From Melitaea cinxia (Eukaryota; Arthropoda; Insecta; Lepidoptera; Nymphalidae), in NCBI RefSeq assembly GCF_905220565.1, contig NC_059406.1:10488001-10552000 (forward strand): DNA of 64,000 nt, given 5' to 3'. The notes under the pieces were generated by a model. It was not told where the DNA came from and made no database searches. It saw only the letters and a list, made by a program, of their open reading frames with translations. This document shows, in pieces, positions 62,011-64,000 of this stretch (position 1 is its first letter; each line of letters begins with the position of its first letter). The translations under genes were made by a program, and so were the position numbers.

Positions 62011-63284
62011 AATAATAAGTAATAAATAAATAAATATTTACACAATAACACACGGTCGTCTGTTCCGAAAGTAAGCAACTTAATGCTTGTGTTATAGGTA
62101 ACAGCCGACTGGTATATAGCTACATTTTTTTTTTTCGATGAACATACTTATAAATAATACATATATAAATATATAAATAAATATTTATATTACACCCAGA
62201 CTCGGGGTGGGAATCGAACCCACAACCCTCGGAGCAGAAAGCAGGGTCACTACAAACTGCGCCAATGGGCTAGTCATAATAAACATCACAATAACAAAAT
62301 TAATTACATTATTTTAGTTATAACGATAATTGTTAGAAAAAACTAACGCGTTTTACTTCGGTGCGGTTTTCTTCAGTAAATAGAGTGATTCCAGAGGAAG
62401 ATTTGTATGTTTAATACGTGCATTTATACAATGTAAGTTATCACGACTCCACGCGGGTGAATAGGTTTCACCCGCGTGGAGTCGTGAGCGCTGAATCCAG
62501 TTAATACTAAGAGTAAAACAAGTCTATTAATATTGAAGGCCGAACCTGTGTGCGGTGACCCACAACCAGCCATCGCCCATGTCGTTATGTACGAAGAATA
62601 TGTCGCCCTTCTGGAAGGTCAACTCGTCTGTGTCGGGCATCTTAGTGTAAGGTAAAATCGCCACTACACGCTACAAAAACAAATACTATATTGAATCCTG
62701 TATGTGTAAAATATGAACGAAAATTGTAATATTACGATATATTTTTGACAATTCACAATTTTATTTACGTTTTATATATTGAATTGATAGAATTACAGGC
62801 TTACCTTTTTGTCATTAACTGGTTCAGGTGGAGGTATGGGTTCTACCAAACGCTCGCGTTTCAGTAGATCAGAGCAGTGACTATAAAATCCCACTAACTC
62901 AGTCAAGGAGTCGAATTGACGACCTCCAATATAGTAATCACCACATACTGCAGTTATTCTATTGAGAGAAAATAGGTTTCATAGTTGAAAACATAATTCT
63001 TTATTTTTAATACGTAAAATATAGTTGATAATTTTGAAAGCAATAAATTTATATTTACTGTTTTGTTTATGTGTCCTGCTAGGACATCAAAAATAATCAA
63101 ATAAGGAAAACTTTTCAATACAAACATTTCAGTTAACTTTAGGTATAAGTAAAATATTTTCTTTATCGATATGTATGTACAAATCAAAACTAGTTCTTAT
63201 AAAGTATTTACCTAAAATGATTAATTCCTGTACGACCCAAGTAACTTAATACATATGACCCTGGTTTGCGATCACTTTCACGCA
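34056..63284 (-). CDS. vap: Ras GTPase-activating protein 1 (RASA1/vap type), 3' 17 exons
   Basis: Seventeen coding exons (63284..63212, 62958..62805, 62670..62546, 59218..59063, 54548..54362, 52976..52683, 52469..52299, 44504..44329, 43396..43324, 43130..43012, 42699..42569, 42317..42148, 41896..41768, 40382..40253, 36587..36433, 35932..35800, 34207..34056) join with matching phases into 841 residues plus stop. Domain order by residue: rest of SH2-1 (1-66), SH3 (76-132), SH2-2 (144-231), PH (276-about 380), C2 (about 390-505), RasGAP (about 515-790). This is the p120 RasGAP order. The protein stimulates GTP hydrolysis by Ras and binds phosphotyrosine proteins through SH2. Key residues are visible: FLVR Arg 169, an Arg finger candidate R547 in TDRQPLAT, and FIFLRLICPAL (697-707). 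The first complete codon in the window is the FLVR arginine of SH2-1, so the N-terminus lies beyond 64000. Introns carry many transposons. Confidence 0.95.
34563..34993 (+). repeat. Lepidopteran dispersed repeat (GTGCGAGTCGGACTC type)
   Basis: It begins AAAACCGAAAAGTGCGAGTC and continues with CACCGAGGGTTCCGTAC; it ends GGTTCCGTTTTTTCC then GAGGTACAGAACCCTAAAA. The ends are inverted (AGGGTTCCGT..ACAGAACCCT). A truncated copy lies at 36092-36245. It lies in the last intron. Common in Lepidoptera; no coding region. Confidence 0.65.
35325..35688 (+). mobile_element. tRNA-headed SINE, full length
   Basis: The head carries GCGCTCGCGGTTGCGGGTTC and CGATCCCCGC (B box). The body has CGGAGAGCACGTTAAG, and the tail has GGCCTATGCCCAGAAGTGGG with a CAGGCTGAAG end. 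It is antisense to the Ras GAP gene and ends 112 bases from exon 35800..35932. Confidence 0.7.
35800..35932 (-). CDS. vap: Ras GAP exon, GAP domain
   Basis: Residues 748-791, beginning EPYMEVVNPFILKNKERMVV, followed by a less conserved Asn/Ser linker. Acceptor TTTTAG, donor GTAAGA. Confidence 0.93.
36433..36587 (-). CDS. vap: Ras GAP exon, FLR-x-x-x-PA motif
   Basis: Residues 696-747 contain FIFLRLICPALVEP, the RasGAP signature, and LANLVEFGAK. The exon is strikingly GC-rich: all but two of its complete codons end in G or C. Donor GTAGAA, acceptor CCCAG. Confidence 0.95.
37013..37040. repeat. TA dinucleotide microsatellite
   Basis: An uninterrupted AT/TA run inside a Ras GAP intron. Similar runs lie at 26009, 40549, 50876 and 52194. 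Confidence 0.9.
37612..37997 (-). repeat. AACCGACTTC repeat family, copy 6
   Basis: Minus-oriented, from TTGTGTTTGCAGGCAAACG (palindrome end) to CCTCCTCC..GAAGTCGGCTAAA, with about one and a half internal units. Confidence 0.7.
38450..39425 (-). mobile_element. Insertion of about 1 kb into the LINE remnant
   Basis: This segment separates the two RT blocks. On the minus strand it ends in AATAAA followed by a poly-A of about 15 (38465-38450), and it includes a possible first coding exon (39046..38919). It could be a retroposed or DNA-type element; its class is not clear. Confidence 0.4.
38919..39046 (-). pseudogene. Possible first exon of a YqaJ/SWIM-type insect protein
   Basis: ATG at 39046 opens 42 codons, MQKGFVKADSTNLPKIDSMM then VAKFFACNPDFCSAEFRNVK, running to a perfect donor GTAAGT. 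The LPKID-MMVAKFF..NPDF-SAEFRNVK pattern resembles the N-terminus of multi-copy insect proteins with SWIM zinc finger and YqaJ-type nuclease domains; this is from memory and unverified. No continuation exon was found nearby, so it is probably a fragment carried by the inserted element. Confidence 0.35.
40253..40382 (-). CDS. vap: Ras GAP exon, GAP domain middle
   Basis: Residues 653-695 read ITLSIFTSPEACPRPIRYLC then GCLQRAAVTKWPNERFVRTR, aligning with the RY-x-CGCLQ region of p120 RasGAP. Acceptor CCGTAG, donor GTAGGA. The frame is closed just upstream of the acceptor by an in-frame TAG, which fixes the exon boundary. Confidence 0.92.
40400..41760. other. Ras GAP intron, no feature recognised
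   Basis: AT-rich intron sequence with a short AT run (40549-40560). No supported coding region, RNA gene or transposon end. Confidence 0.4.
41768..41896 (-). CDS. vap: Ras GAP exon, GAP domain
   Basis: Residues 610-652, AAIAETVQKLIDAKQSAELN with an acidic linker and EFLLMILDQ. Acceptor TTATAG, donor GTTGGT (weak). Codon use is AT-rich: only 13 of 43 codons end in G or C. Confidence 0.92.
42053..42143. repeat. Minisatellite beside a Ras GAP exon
   Basis: GCGCGCAGCACTAGAGAC occurs twice (42053 and 42100), with GGTAGAGA/GGTAAATA/GGTAAAAA steps after it. The segment GGTGGTCGGGCTCGCGCG (42088-42105) is identical to part of exon 42148..42317, so the array seems to have picked up exon sequence. 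Confidence 0.65.
42148..42317 (-). CDS. vap: Ras GAP exon, GAP domain core
   Basis: Residues 554-609, including SVLHAFSECGRGAELARELA, TREPDHRALFRAASLATAVI and DEFMHALCKPFLQ. ALFRAASLAT matches the LFRATTLAST region of p120 RasGAP. The exon is GC-rich. Acceptor GTTGCAG, donor GTACTC. Confidence 0.94.
42374..42470. repeat. CA/CG-type microsatellite
   Basis: A run of ACACACGCACGC-type steps in the intron just upstream (gene sense) of exon 42148..42317. Confidence 0.85.
42569..42699 (-). CDS. vap: Ras GAP exon, arginine-finger region
   Basis: Residues 510-552 read YMQELVMPREEYNPLRQLLL then EPGLPAVKALADLCRTDRQP. Arg 547 in TDRQPLA aligns with the DRTLLAS arginine finger of p120 RasGAP. Acceptor CTACAG, donor GTGAGT. 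Confidence 0.93.
43012..43130 (-). CDS. vap: Ras GAP exon, end of C2
   Basis: Residues 470-508 contain VAELTIELANLANGEEIEEW and a WGSLRLRIR strand typical of the last C2 strands. Only 12 of 39 codons end in G or C. Acceptor TTTTAG, donor GTAGAG. Confidence 0.92.
43324..43396 (-). CDS. vap: Ras GAP exon, C2 middle
   Basis: Residues 446-469, DVPPDVTSFTITVHNTGKRG and KESE. Its first base completes the Asp codon split from the preceding exon, confirming the unusual GTTCGT donor there. Confidence 0.92.
44026..44301 (+). mobile_element. RTE-derived small element with GAT tail
   Basis: The head CTGTGTGGCTACGGCACTAA continues AGAATTTAGCCACC and matches the RTE 5' UTR at 9310-9075 (reverse strand). 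The tail GGCCTATGTCCAGCAGTGG leads to (GATGAT)n and matches the RTE 3' end at 629-680. It is an internally deleted, non-autonomous RTE derivative, antisense to the Ras GAP gene, ending 27 bases from the splice donor at 44328. Confidence 0.75.
44329..44504 (-). CDS. vap: Ras GAP exon, start of C2
   Basis: Residues 387-444 contain VVWLRALRVRCVTAHRLPAR and PSPDPHWDDEFVF, a C2-type strand pattern. All but one of the 58 complete codons end in G or C. The donor is GTTCGT, a poor match to consensus, yet phase and protein continuity to 43396 support it. Confidence 0.92.
44800..44995. repeat. Two-copy tandem repeat, about 107 bp
   Basis: AACAGTCCGACGTCCCGAG near 44801 recurs as AACAGTCCACCGTCCCGAA near 44908, followed in both by a GAGTTC..ACAGAGCGGTC block. 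Diverged copies; no function seen. Confidence 0.6.
45118..47553 (+). mobile_element. Helitron-like element with a 282-bp tandem array
   Basis: It starts near CTATATATATAAAAGCGAAA and ends GCGAAGCCGCGGGCACAGCT then AGT, the lepidopteran Helitron-like 3' end. Inside, CACGAAATCTCCGAAACTAT recurs at 45155, 45437, 45719, 46002 and 46287 (spacing 282, 282, 283, 285). A second diverged left-end-like start lies at 46516. A separate repeat (AGGTAGGGCACAGCAGG to CATCAGGTGAGCCG, about 46795-47050) is inserted in its right part. No Rep/helicase is present, so it is non-autonomous. Confidence 0.65.
45155..46510. repeat. 282-bp tandem array, about five units
   Basis: Each unit contains CACGAAATCTCCGAAACTAT, a GGTAGGCTCCTTATAAGACG-like block, GGGGGTAAAACGGGGGTTGG and TATAGATGGTGA. 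The first three units are nearly identical; the fourth and fifth are more diverged, so expansion was probably recent at the left side. Confidence 0.85.
48060..49794 (+). pseudogene. hAT transposase remnant (ZBED-like)
   Basis: Plus-strand pieces in order: a Ser/Pro-rich linker (48090-48250), MDFQPFRIVEDRGFRELNYA (48304), CITVDMWISCANDSMLAVTG (about 48485-48555), LLAVSDNGANI (48693-48725), IKRRFLNLNRSKTFGNCFFL DPRFK (about 49250-49330) and the C-terminal hAT dimerisation block MASSVPCERVLSAPGNILNE (49672-49731) with RRTRLGVRKLQQL. Several frameshifts and stops (near 48380, 48500, 48727, 49014 and 49497) disable it. ATAACAG/CTGTTAT-rich zones on both sides (47985-48070, 50485-50580) are probably its subterminal regions. 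It lies in the intron between exons 52299 and 44504. Confidence 0.75.
49975..50432 (-). repeat. AACCGACTTC repeat family, copy 7
   Basis: Minus-oriented, from TTGTGTTTGCCCACAAACG and ACCGACTTC to CCCCCTTTTTTGGAAGTCGG. Two to three units. It is inserted between the hAT C-terminus and the hAT subterminal zone, so it is younger than that element. Confidence 0.7.
50695..50776 (+). repeat. SINE 3' tail
   Basis: GCGTGGTGGATTAAGCTCTG leads to GTGCCCAGTAGTGGGATATT and CAGGCTGAAG. 5'-truncated member of the family at 35325. Confidence 0.6.
50900..52193 (+). mobile_element. mariner element, 1.3 kb, nearly intact
   Basis: The ends CGAGGGGCAGCTGAAAAGTT (50900) and, reversed from 52193, CGAGGGGCGGCTGAAAAGTT differ at one base over the first 30 or so. 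TA flanks both ends, inside longer TA microsatellites (50876-50899 and 52194-52251). Length (1294 bp) and transposase fit mariner. It lies in the Ras GAP intron, 105 bases from exon 52299..52469. Confidence 0.9.
51058..52128 (+). pseudogene. mariner transposase with one in-frame stop
   Basis: ATG at 51058 (MSESSLHLTKFEHRAAIKFL) opens a frame that continues to TAA at 52126, interrupted only by TAA at 51223-51225. Downstream are the mariner catalytic blocks TVDETW, ILFLQDNAPVHTARIA and PPYSPDLAPSDYFLFKNLKK, that is D, D and D in DD34D-style context, plus WVPKMLTPLDKQ ahead of them. The helix-turn-helix region is before the stop. Length about 356 codons, normal for mariner. With a single nonsense change and closely matching ends, it is a recent arrival that is probably inactive unless another copy supplies transposase. 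Confidence 0.9.
52194..52298. repeat. TA then GA microsatellite touching a splice donor
   Basis: A TA run (52194-52251) followed by GA/GAAA steps up to 52297. On the minus strand the CT run begins inside the donor of exon 52299..52469. Confidence 0.9.
52299..52469 (-). CDS. vap: Ras GAP exon, second half of PH
   Basis: Residues 330-386 contain ESLWEREFCFQLVERALPCL and AAHELRAWLDALRPLC, where the conserved PH C-terminal Trp (W in LRAWLDAL) is visible. 55 of 57 codons end in G or C. Acceptor GTCGCAG; donor GTCTCT, followed directly by a CT microsatellite. Confidence 0.93.
52683..52976 (-). CDS. vap: Ras GAP exon, SH2-PH linker and first half of PH
   Basis: Residues 232-329: a linker (IYATLRECRDQIGLKK), then GYLHKKSDKGAKKWKALYFV, HLYFYDSPKRTKPKGLIDLS and CAYLYQ. 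TKPKGLIDLS is a hallmark of the RASA1 PH domain. Acceptor TTATAG, donor GTGAGT. Confidence 0.95.
52990..53385. other. Ras GAP intron, no feature seen
   Basis: AT-rich intron sequence without a recognised repeat end or coding frame. Confidence 0.4.
53386..54137 (+). repeat. AACCGACTTC repeat family, copy 8
   Basis: Very similar to copy 1 (2452-3180) for most of its length, including CTGGATGTACxGATTTTGAT and the CAAGTTTAGTACCAT block, and it keeps the complete right end with GTTTGCGAGCAAACACAATT. The similarity of these two distant copies points to recent activity. Confidence 0.75.
54184..54336 (+). mobile_element. RTE-derived small element, truncated
   Basis: It starts at CTTCGGTGCGACAAAGCCAG and ends GGCCTATATCCAGCAGTGG..(GATGAT)n at 54336. 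It is a 5'-truncated relative of the elements at 44026 and 58345, antisense to the gene, 25 bases from the splice donor at 54361. Confidence 0.7.
54362..54548 (-). CDS. vap: Ras GAP exon, second half of SH2-2
   Basis: Residues 170-231 contain PSDNSPGDYSLFFHINNQIQ, RFRIEKKGVRYLMGGRTFEC and a RYRKEQIVEGH end. PSDN-PGDYSL and YRKEQIVEG are diagnostic for p120 RasGAP SH2-2. Acceptor TTCTAG, donor GTAAGT. Confidence 0.95.
54711..54945 (-). mobile_element. tRNA-like SINE, second type
   Basis: ACACACGGTCGTCTGTTCC at the left and GCGCCAACGGCCTAGTCG at the right (minus-sense A box) match the layout of 62042-62277. The B-box region is degenerate. Confidence 0.5.
54950..55790. other. Ras GAP intron, no gene seen
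   Basis: AT-rich sequence with a T-rich tail-like stretch at 55715-55755. Nothing else recognised. Confidence 0.35.
55880..55975 (+). repeat. Degenerate tRNA-like SINE head
   Basis: GACTAGCCGGTACATGCAATCG then TATTCGATTTCCACCCCGAG (B-box-like) is a plus-strand relative of the SINE heads at 21113 and 62042. Confidence 0.45.
56256..56381 (+). repeat. LINE 3' end with ATT tail
   Basis: AAAGGTTGCCTGGAAGAGATG, TAGCGATAAGGCCGCC and GTACAATAAAG followed by TTATTATTATT form a 5'-truncated LINE 3' end, common in Lepidoptera. No coding part. Confidence 0.6.
56382..56700 (-). repeat. Helitron-like fragment
   Basis: It begins ACTAGCTGACCCCGCAAACG (the reverse of a CTAGT-type end) and has two copies of TAGATGTTGxxCGATTCTCA. 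It lies directly after the LINE ATT tail. Confidence 0.5.
56723..58337 (+). mobile_element. Tc1-like element, 1.6 kb, apparently complete
   Basis: The left end CACAGGTCATCAAAAAAATC and the right end read inward AACTGGTCATCAAAAAAATC share GGTCATCAAAAAAATCG followed by A/G and CCCACC. TA flanks both sides (56721-56722, 58338-58339). It carries one open transposase gene. It lies in the Ras GAP intron between exons 59063 and 54548. Confidence 0.9.
57048..58067 (+). CDS. Tc1-like transposase, uninterrupted
   Basis: This is a 339-residue open frame, the normal length for Tc1-type transposases. The N-terminus (MNTTEAEAAQVVALLQQGIS, then RIVARRLNLSCSAVRRVYQR) is a helix-turn-helix; a second DNA-binding part has STVRRRLREQNLRPHKP. 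Catalytic blocks: LVLFSDESRMTLHG (first Asp), FELMHDNARPHVAR (second Asp) and SWPARSPDLNPIEHMWDTLK (Glu of DD34E type). GGGSVMFWGGIS is the glycine-rich loop. No stop or frameshift is seen and the ends are nearly identical, so this copy may encode a working enzyme. Function is inferred from the family only. Confidence 0.92.
   Translation: MNTTEAEAAQVVALLQQGISQRIVARRLNLSCSAVRRVYQRFLETRQYRRRSGSGRHRVTTQRDDRFIVLSALRNRHLSGVDLQRRLREDRGVAISDSTVRRRLREQNLRPHKPATGPQLTTAHRQARLQFARNHINWTIGQWELVLFSDESRMTLHGSDGRRNVMRRPGERYTQCCIRETVSYGGGSVMFWGGISLTGRTELVFIRRGALTAARYITEILEDHVMPYAGYIGENFELMHDNARPHVARITTDYLQEVGIRVMSWPARSPDLNPIEHMWDTLKQKVRARNPVPTTLGDLETAIREEWNRIPQETIKILIRSLKRRMQAVIRARGGNTQY
58345..58692 (+). 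mobile_element. RTE-derived small element
   Basis: The head CTGTGTGGTTACGACATCAA and tail GGCCTATGTCCAGTAGTGG..GATGTGATGAT match the RTE 5' UTR (9075-9310) and 3' end (629-680). It is the most complete member here and lacks any coding region. Confidence 0.75.
58735..59044 (+). mobile_element. tRNA-headed SINE beside a Ras GAP splice donor
   Basis: A clear tRNA-like head (CTCTGGTGTAGTGGTGCGAG A box; GGTTCGATTCCCGC B box) is followed by a body and a GGCCTATGCCCAGCAGTGG tail ending at 59044. It is antisense to the gene; only 18 intron bases separate it from exon 59063..59218. Confidence 0.75.
59063..59218 (-). CDS. vap: Ras GAP exon, end of SH3 and first half of SH2-2
   Basis: Residues 118-168: TGEQGMIFRELVEDLDP closes SH3; VFSWFHPNCTKSEAVDMLVK and AGPGSFLV lead to Arg 169, the phosphotyrosine-binding FLVR arginine split over the junction. 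Acceptor CAACAG, donor GTATGG. Confidence 0.95.
59340..60380. other. Ras GAP intron, no gene seen
   Basis: AT-rich. Short open frames here have no recognisable protein sense. Confidence 0.35.
60388..60500 (+). repeat. Direct repeat, copy A (partner at 61128)
   Basis: GAGCGGTCCCCCAACGCG, then CATACTTAGGTACTTT, AACTCAGGTTATTGTGTCGG and a poly-T recur at 61128-61262, where the second copy has a small extra insert. The intervening DNA includes the Harbinger-type MITE. Confidence 0.7.
60623..60879. mobile_element. PIF/Harbinger-type MITE, 257 bp
   Basis: The inverted ends of about 38 bp share CTGTTTCAxCAGTTGTGG then TAAC..GACGG (left TGGTCTGTTTCATCAG, right read inward GGGCCTGTTTCACCAG). A TTA duplication flanks it (60620-60622, 60880-60882), as in PIF/Harbinger elements. 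No coding region. Confidence 0.75.
61128..61262 (+). repeat. Direct repeat, copy B (partner at 60388)
   Basis: Same ordered blocks as 60388-60500 with an additional stretch of about 25 bases after AACGCG. Confidence 0.65.
61330..61855 (+). repeat. Dispersed repeat ending in a CAGA microsatellite
   Basis: Three similar blocks of CTCAACCGATTTTCAT type (61397, 61595 and 61728) are followed by a CAGACAGACAGATAGA run and CACCCCTCTTTTTGCGTCGG then GGGTTAAAAA. This end is common in lepidopteran introns. No coding region. Confidence 0.5.
62042..62277 (-). mobile_element. tRNA-like SINE, second type
   Basis: Minus sense: head TGACTAGCCCATTGGCGCAG and B box GGTTCGATTCCCACCCC (near 62210), then an AT-rich body ending near ACACGGTCGTCTGTTCC. 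Relatives lie at 21113 and 54711. Confidence 0.65.
62441..62487. repeat. Perfect 21-bp hairpin with 5-base loop
   Basis: TCACGACTCCACGCGGGTGA plus A (62441-62461) is followed by TAGGT and then its exact reverse complement (62467-62487). It lies in the intron 58 bases past the donor of exon 62546..62670. It is GC-rich in AT-rich surroundings. Confidence 0.9.
62546..62670 (-). CDS. vap: Ras GAP exon, SH3 core
   Basis: Residues 76-116 read RVVAILPYTKMPDTDELTFQ then KGDIFFVHNDMGDGWLWVTA, an SH3 fold with the p120-specific AILPYTK..PDTDEL start and the conserved DGWLWV Trp pair. Acceptor TTGTAG, donor GTTCGG (weak). Confidence 0.95.
62805..62958 (-). CDS. vap: Ras GAP exon, end of SH2-1
   Basis: Residues 25-75 contain ITAVCGDYYIGGRQFDSLTE, LVGFYSHCSDLLKRERL and the PIPPPEPV linker to SH3. 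Acceptor CAATAG, donor GTAAGC. Confidence 0.95.
63212..63284 (-). CDS. vap: Ras GAP exon, SH2-1 (most upstream exon in window)
   Basis: Residues 1-23, RESDRKPGSYVLSYLGRTGI NHF split over a phase-2 start; the exon begins with two bases (TG) of the preceding Val codon, so the first full codon is the FLVR arginine. The rest of SH2-1 lies upstream, outside the window. Acceptor TTGCAG, donor GTAAAT. Confidence 0.93.
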
Positions 63285-63289
63285 CTGCA

Positions 63290-64000
63290 AAAAAATATTT
63301 ATAATTGAATTTACTTAAAAAAAAATTAAAAATTATATTTATGTAAAGAAACGTTTACTATGTACATTCTCACTTTGAAACAGACTAATTCTTTTTTATC
63401 CATTGAATAAATTGATACTCAATAAAGTATCATTTTAAACCTTTGTTAACTGTTAATTTCCTGCTAATCACTATCCAAAAGGCTTTAGCTTCACAGTTTA
63501 AGCTGACCATTACACATAAAATTTAGAATAACAAACACGGCCAGTAGATTAAGTCTTCCATATTGATAAAAAAGTTAGATATGTATAAAGATTAAGGGGA
63601 AAAATGATGTCTAAAAACACTGGATAAATCCATCCATTATTTATTCCATTAGATATTAGGAAGAATACATATGTATTAGTGATGCAACAAATTTTGGATT
63701 TATCACATTCGCGAGTGCGAATAATGGTACTCAACATTCGAGATACTCGTAGTGAATGCGAATGTTTACTTTTCAAATAGTCCGCCTTAAGGTTATGAAA
63801 TTTTGTATAGGTCAAGGGTCAGGTTTGAACCAGACATAATCGAGCCAAGACAGGTTGAATGACCTATTTTTGTGATAATGAGGGGTTTAACGAAGCGGCC
63901 GGTACCAACTGATTGTAAATGTTTACTGTTGCTTATGGATTATCTGCAAATTTAGAAGAGGCGCAAGCGTGATGCCTACCTTAATGAATAATATATCTAA
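63290..64000. other. Ras GAP intron at the right edge
   Basis: No exon was recognised before the edge. TAGTGATGCAACAAATTTTG near 63678, with CGAATGTT-type motifs after it, may be part of an unrecognised DNA transposon. Confidence 0.35.

Overview
The window is insect nuclear DNA, most likely from a butterfly or moth. It is AT-rich, its genes are split by many introns, and it is crowded with repeat families typical of Lepidoptera: RTE-type LINE remains with GGCCTATG tails, tRNA-headed SINEs, Helitron-like elements ending near CTAGT, Tc1/mariner, hAT, pogo-like and Harbinger-type DNA elements. The species cannot be named from this sequence.

Four host genes can be supported. (1) 9607..9965 (+): a two-exon gene for an 87-residue secreted prepropeptide with basic cleavage sites, which I do not recognise. 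(2) 13378..14877 (-): PTAR1, a protein prenyltransferase alpha-repeat protein, complete in three coding exons (446 aa). (3) 29716..30172 (+): kish/TMEM167, complete in three coding exons (72 aa). (4) 34056..63284 (-): the 3' 17 coding exons of a RASA1-type Ras GTPase-activating protein (Drosophila vap), 841 residues. It runs from the FLVR arginine of the first SH2 domain through SH3, SH2, PH, C2 and RasGAP domains to the stop codon. Its 5' exons lie beyond the right edge. All splice phases agree across every exon join.

Layout. 1-9.3 kb is a nest of dead retroelements: an RTE LINE split by two other LINEs arranged head to head, one of which carries two copies of an AACCGACTTC repeat family. 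9.6-10.1 kb holds the peptide gene. 10.2-12.6 kb is repeats. 13.4-14.9 kb is PTAR1. 15.05-27.43 kb is a long-inverted-repeat Tc1/mariner derivative whose right arm was hit by a 10.5 kb hAT-type element with an 8-bp target duplication. 27.74-29.40 kb is a pogo-like remnant. 29.7-30.2 kb is kish. 30.25-34.05 kb is repeat-poor and may be 3' UTR of the Ras GAP gene. From 34 kb to the end are the Ras GAP exons and their transposon-loaded introns, including a nearly intact mariner (50900..52193) and a Tc1-like element with an uninterrupted transposase (56723..58337).

PTAR1 and kish point away from each other. Removing the recognisable transposons leaves about 0.8 kb between their start codons, so they were probably a close divergent pair that transposons pushed about 15 kb apart. 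Kish and the Ras GAP gene are convergent. The genes do not form a pathway: kish and PTAR1 are linked to the secretory pathway and Rab prenylation, and the GAP ends Ras signalling.
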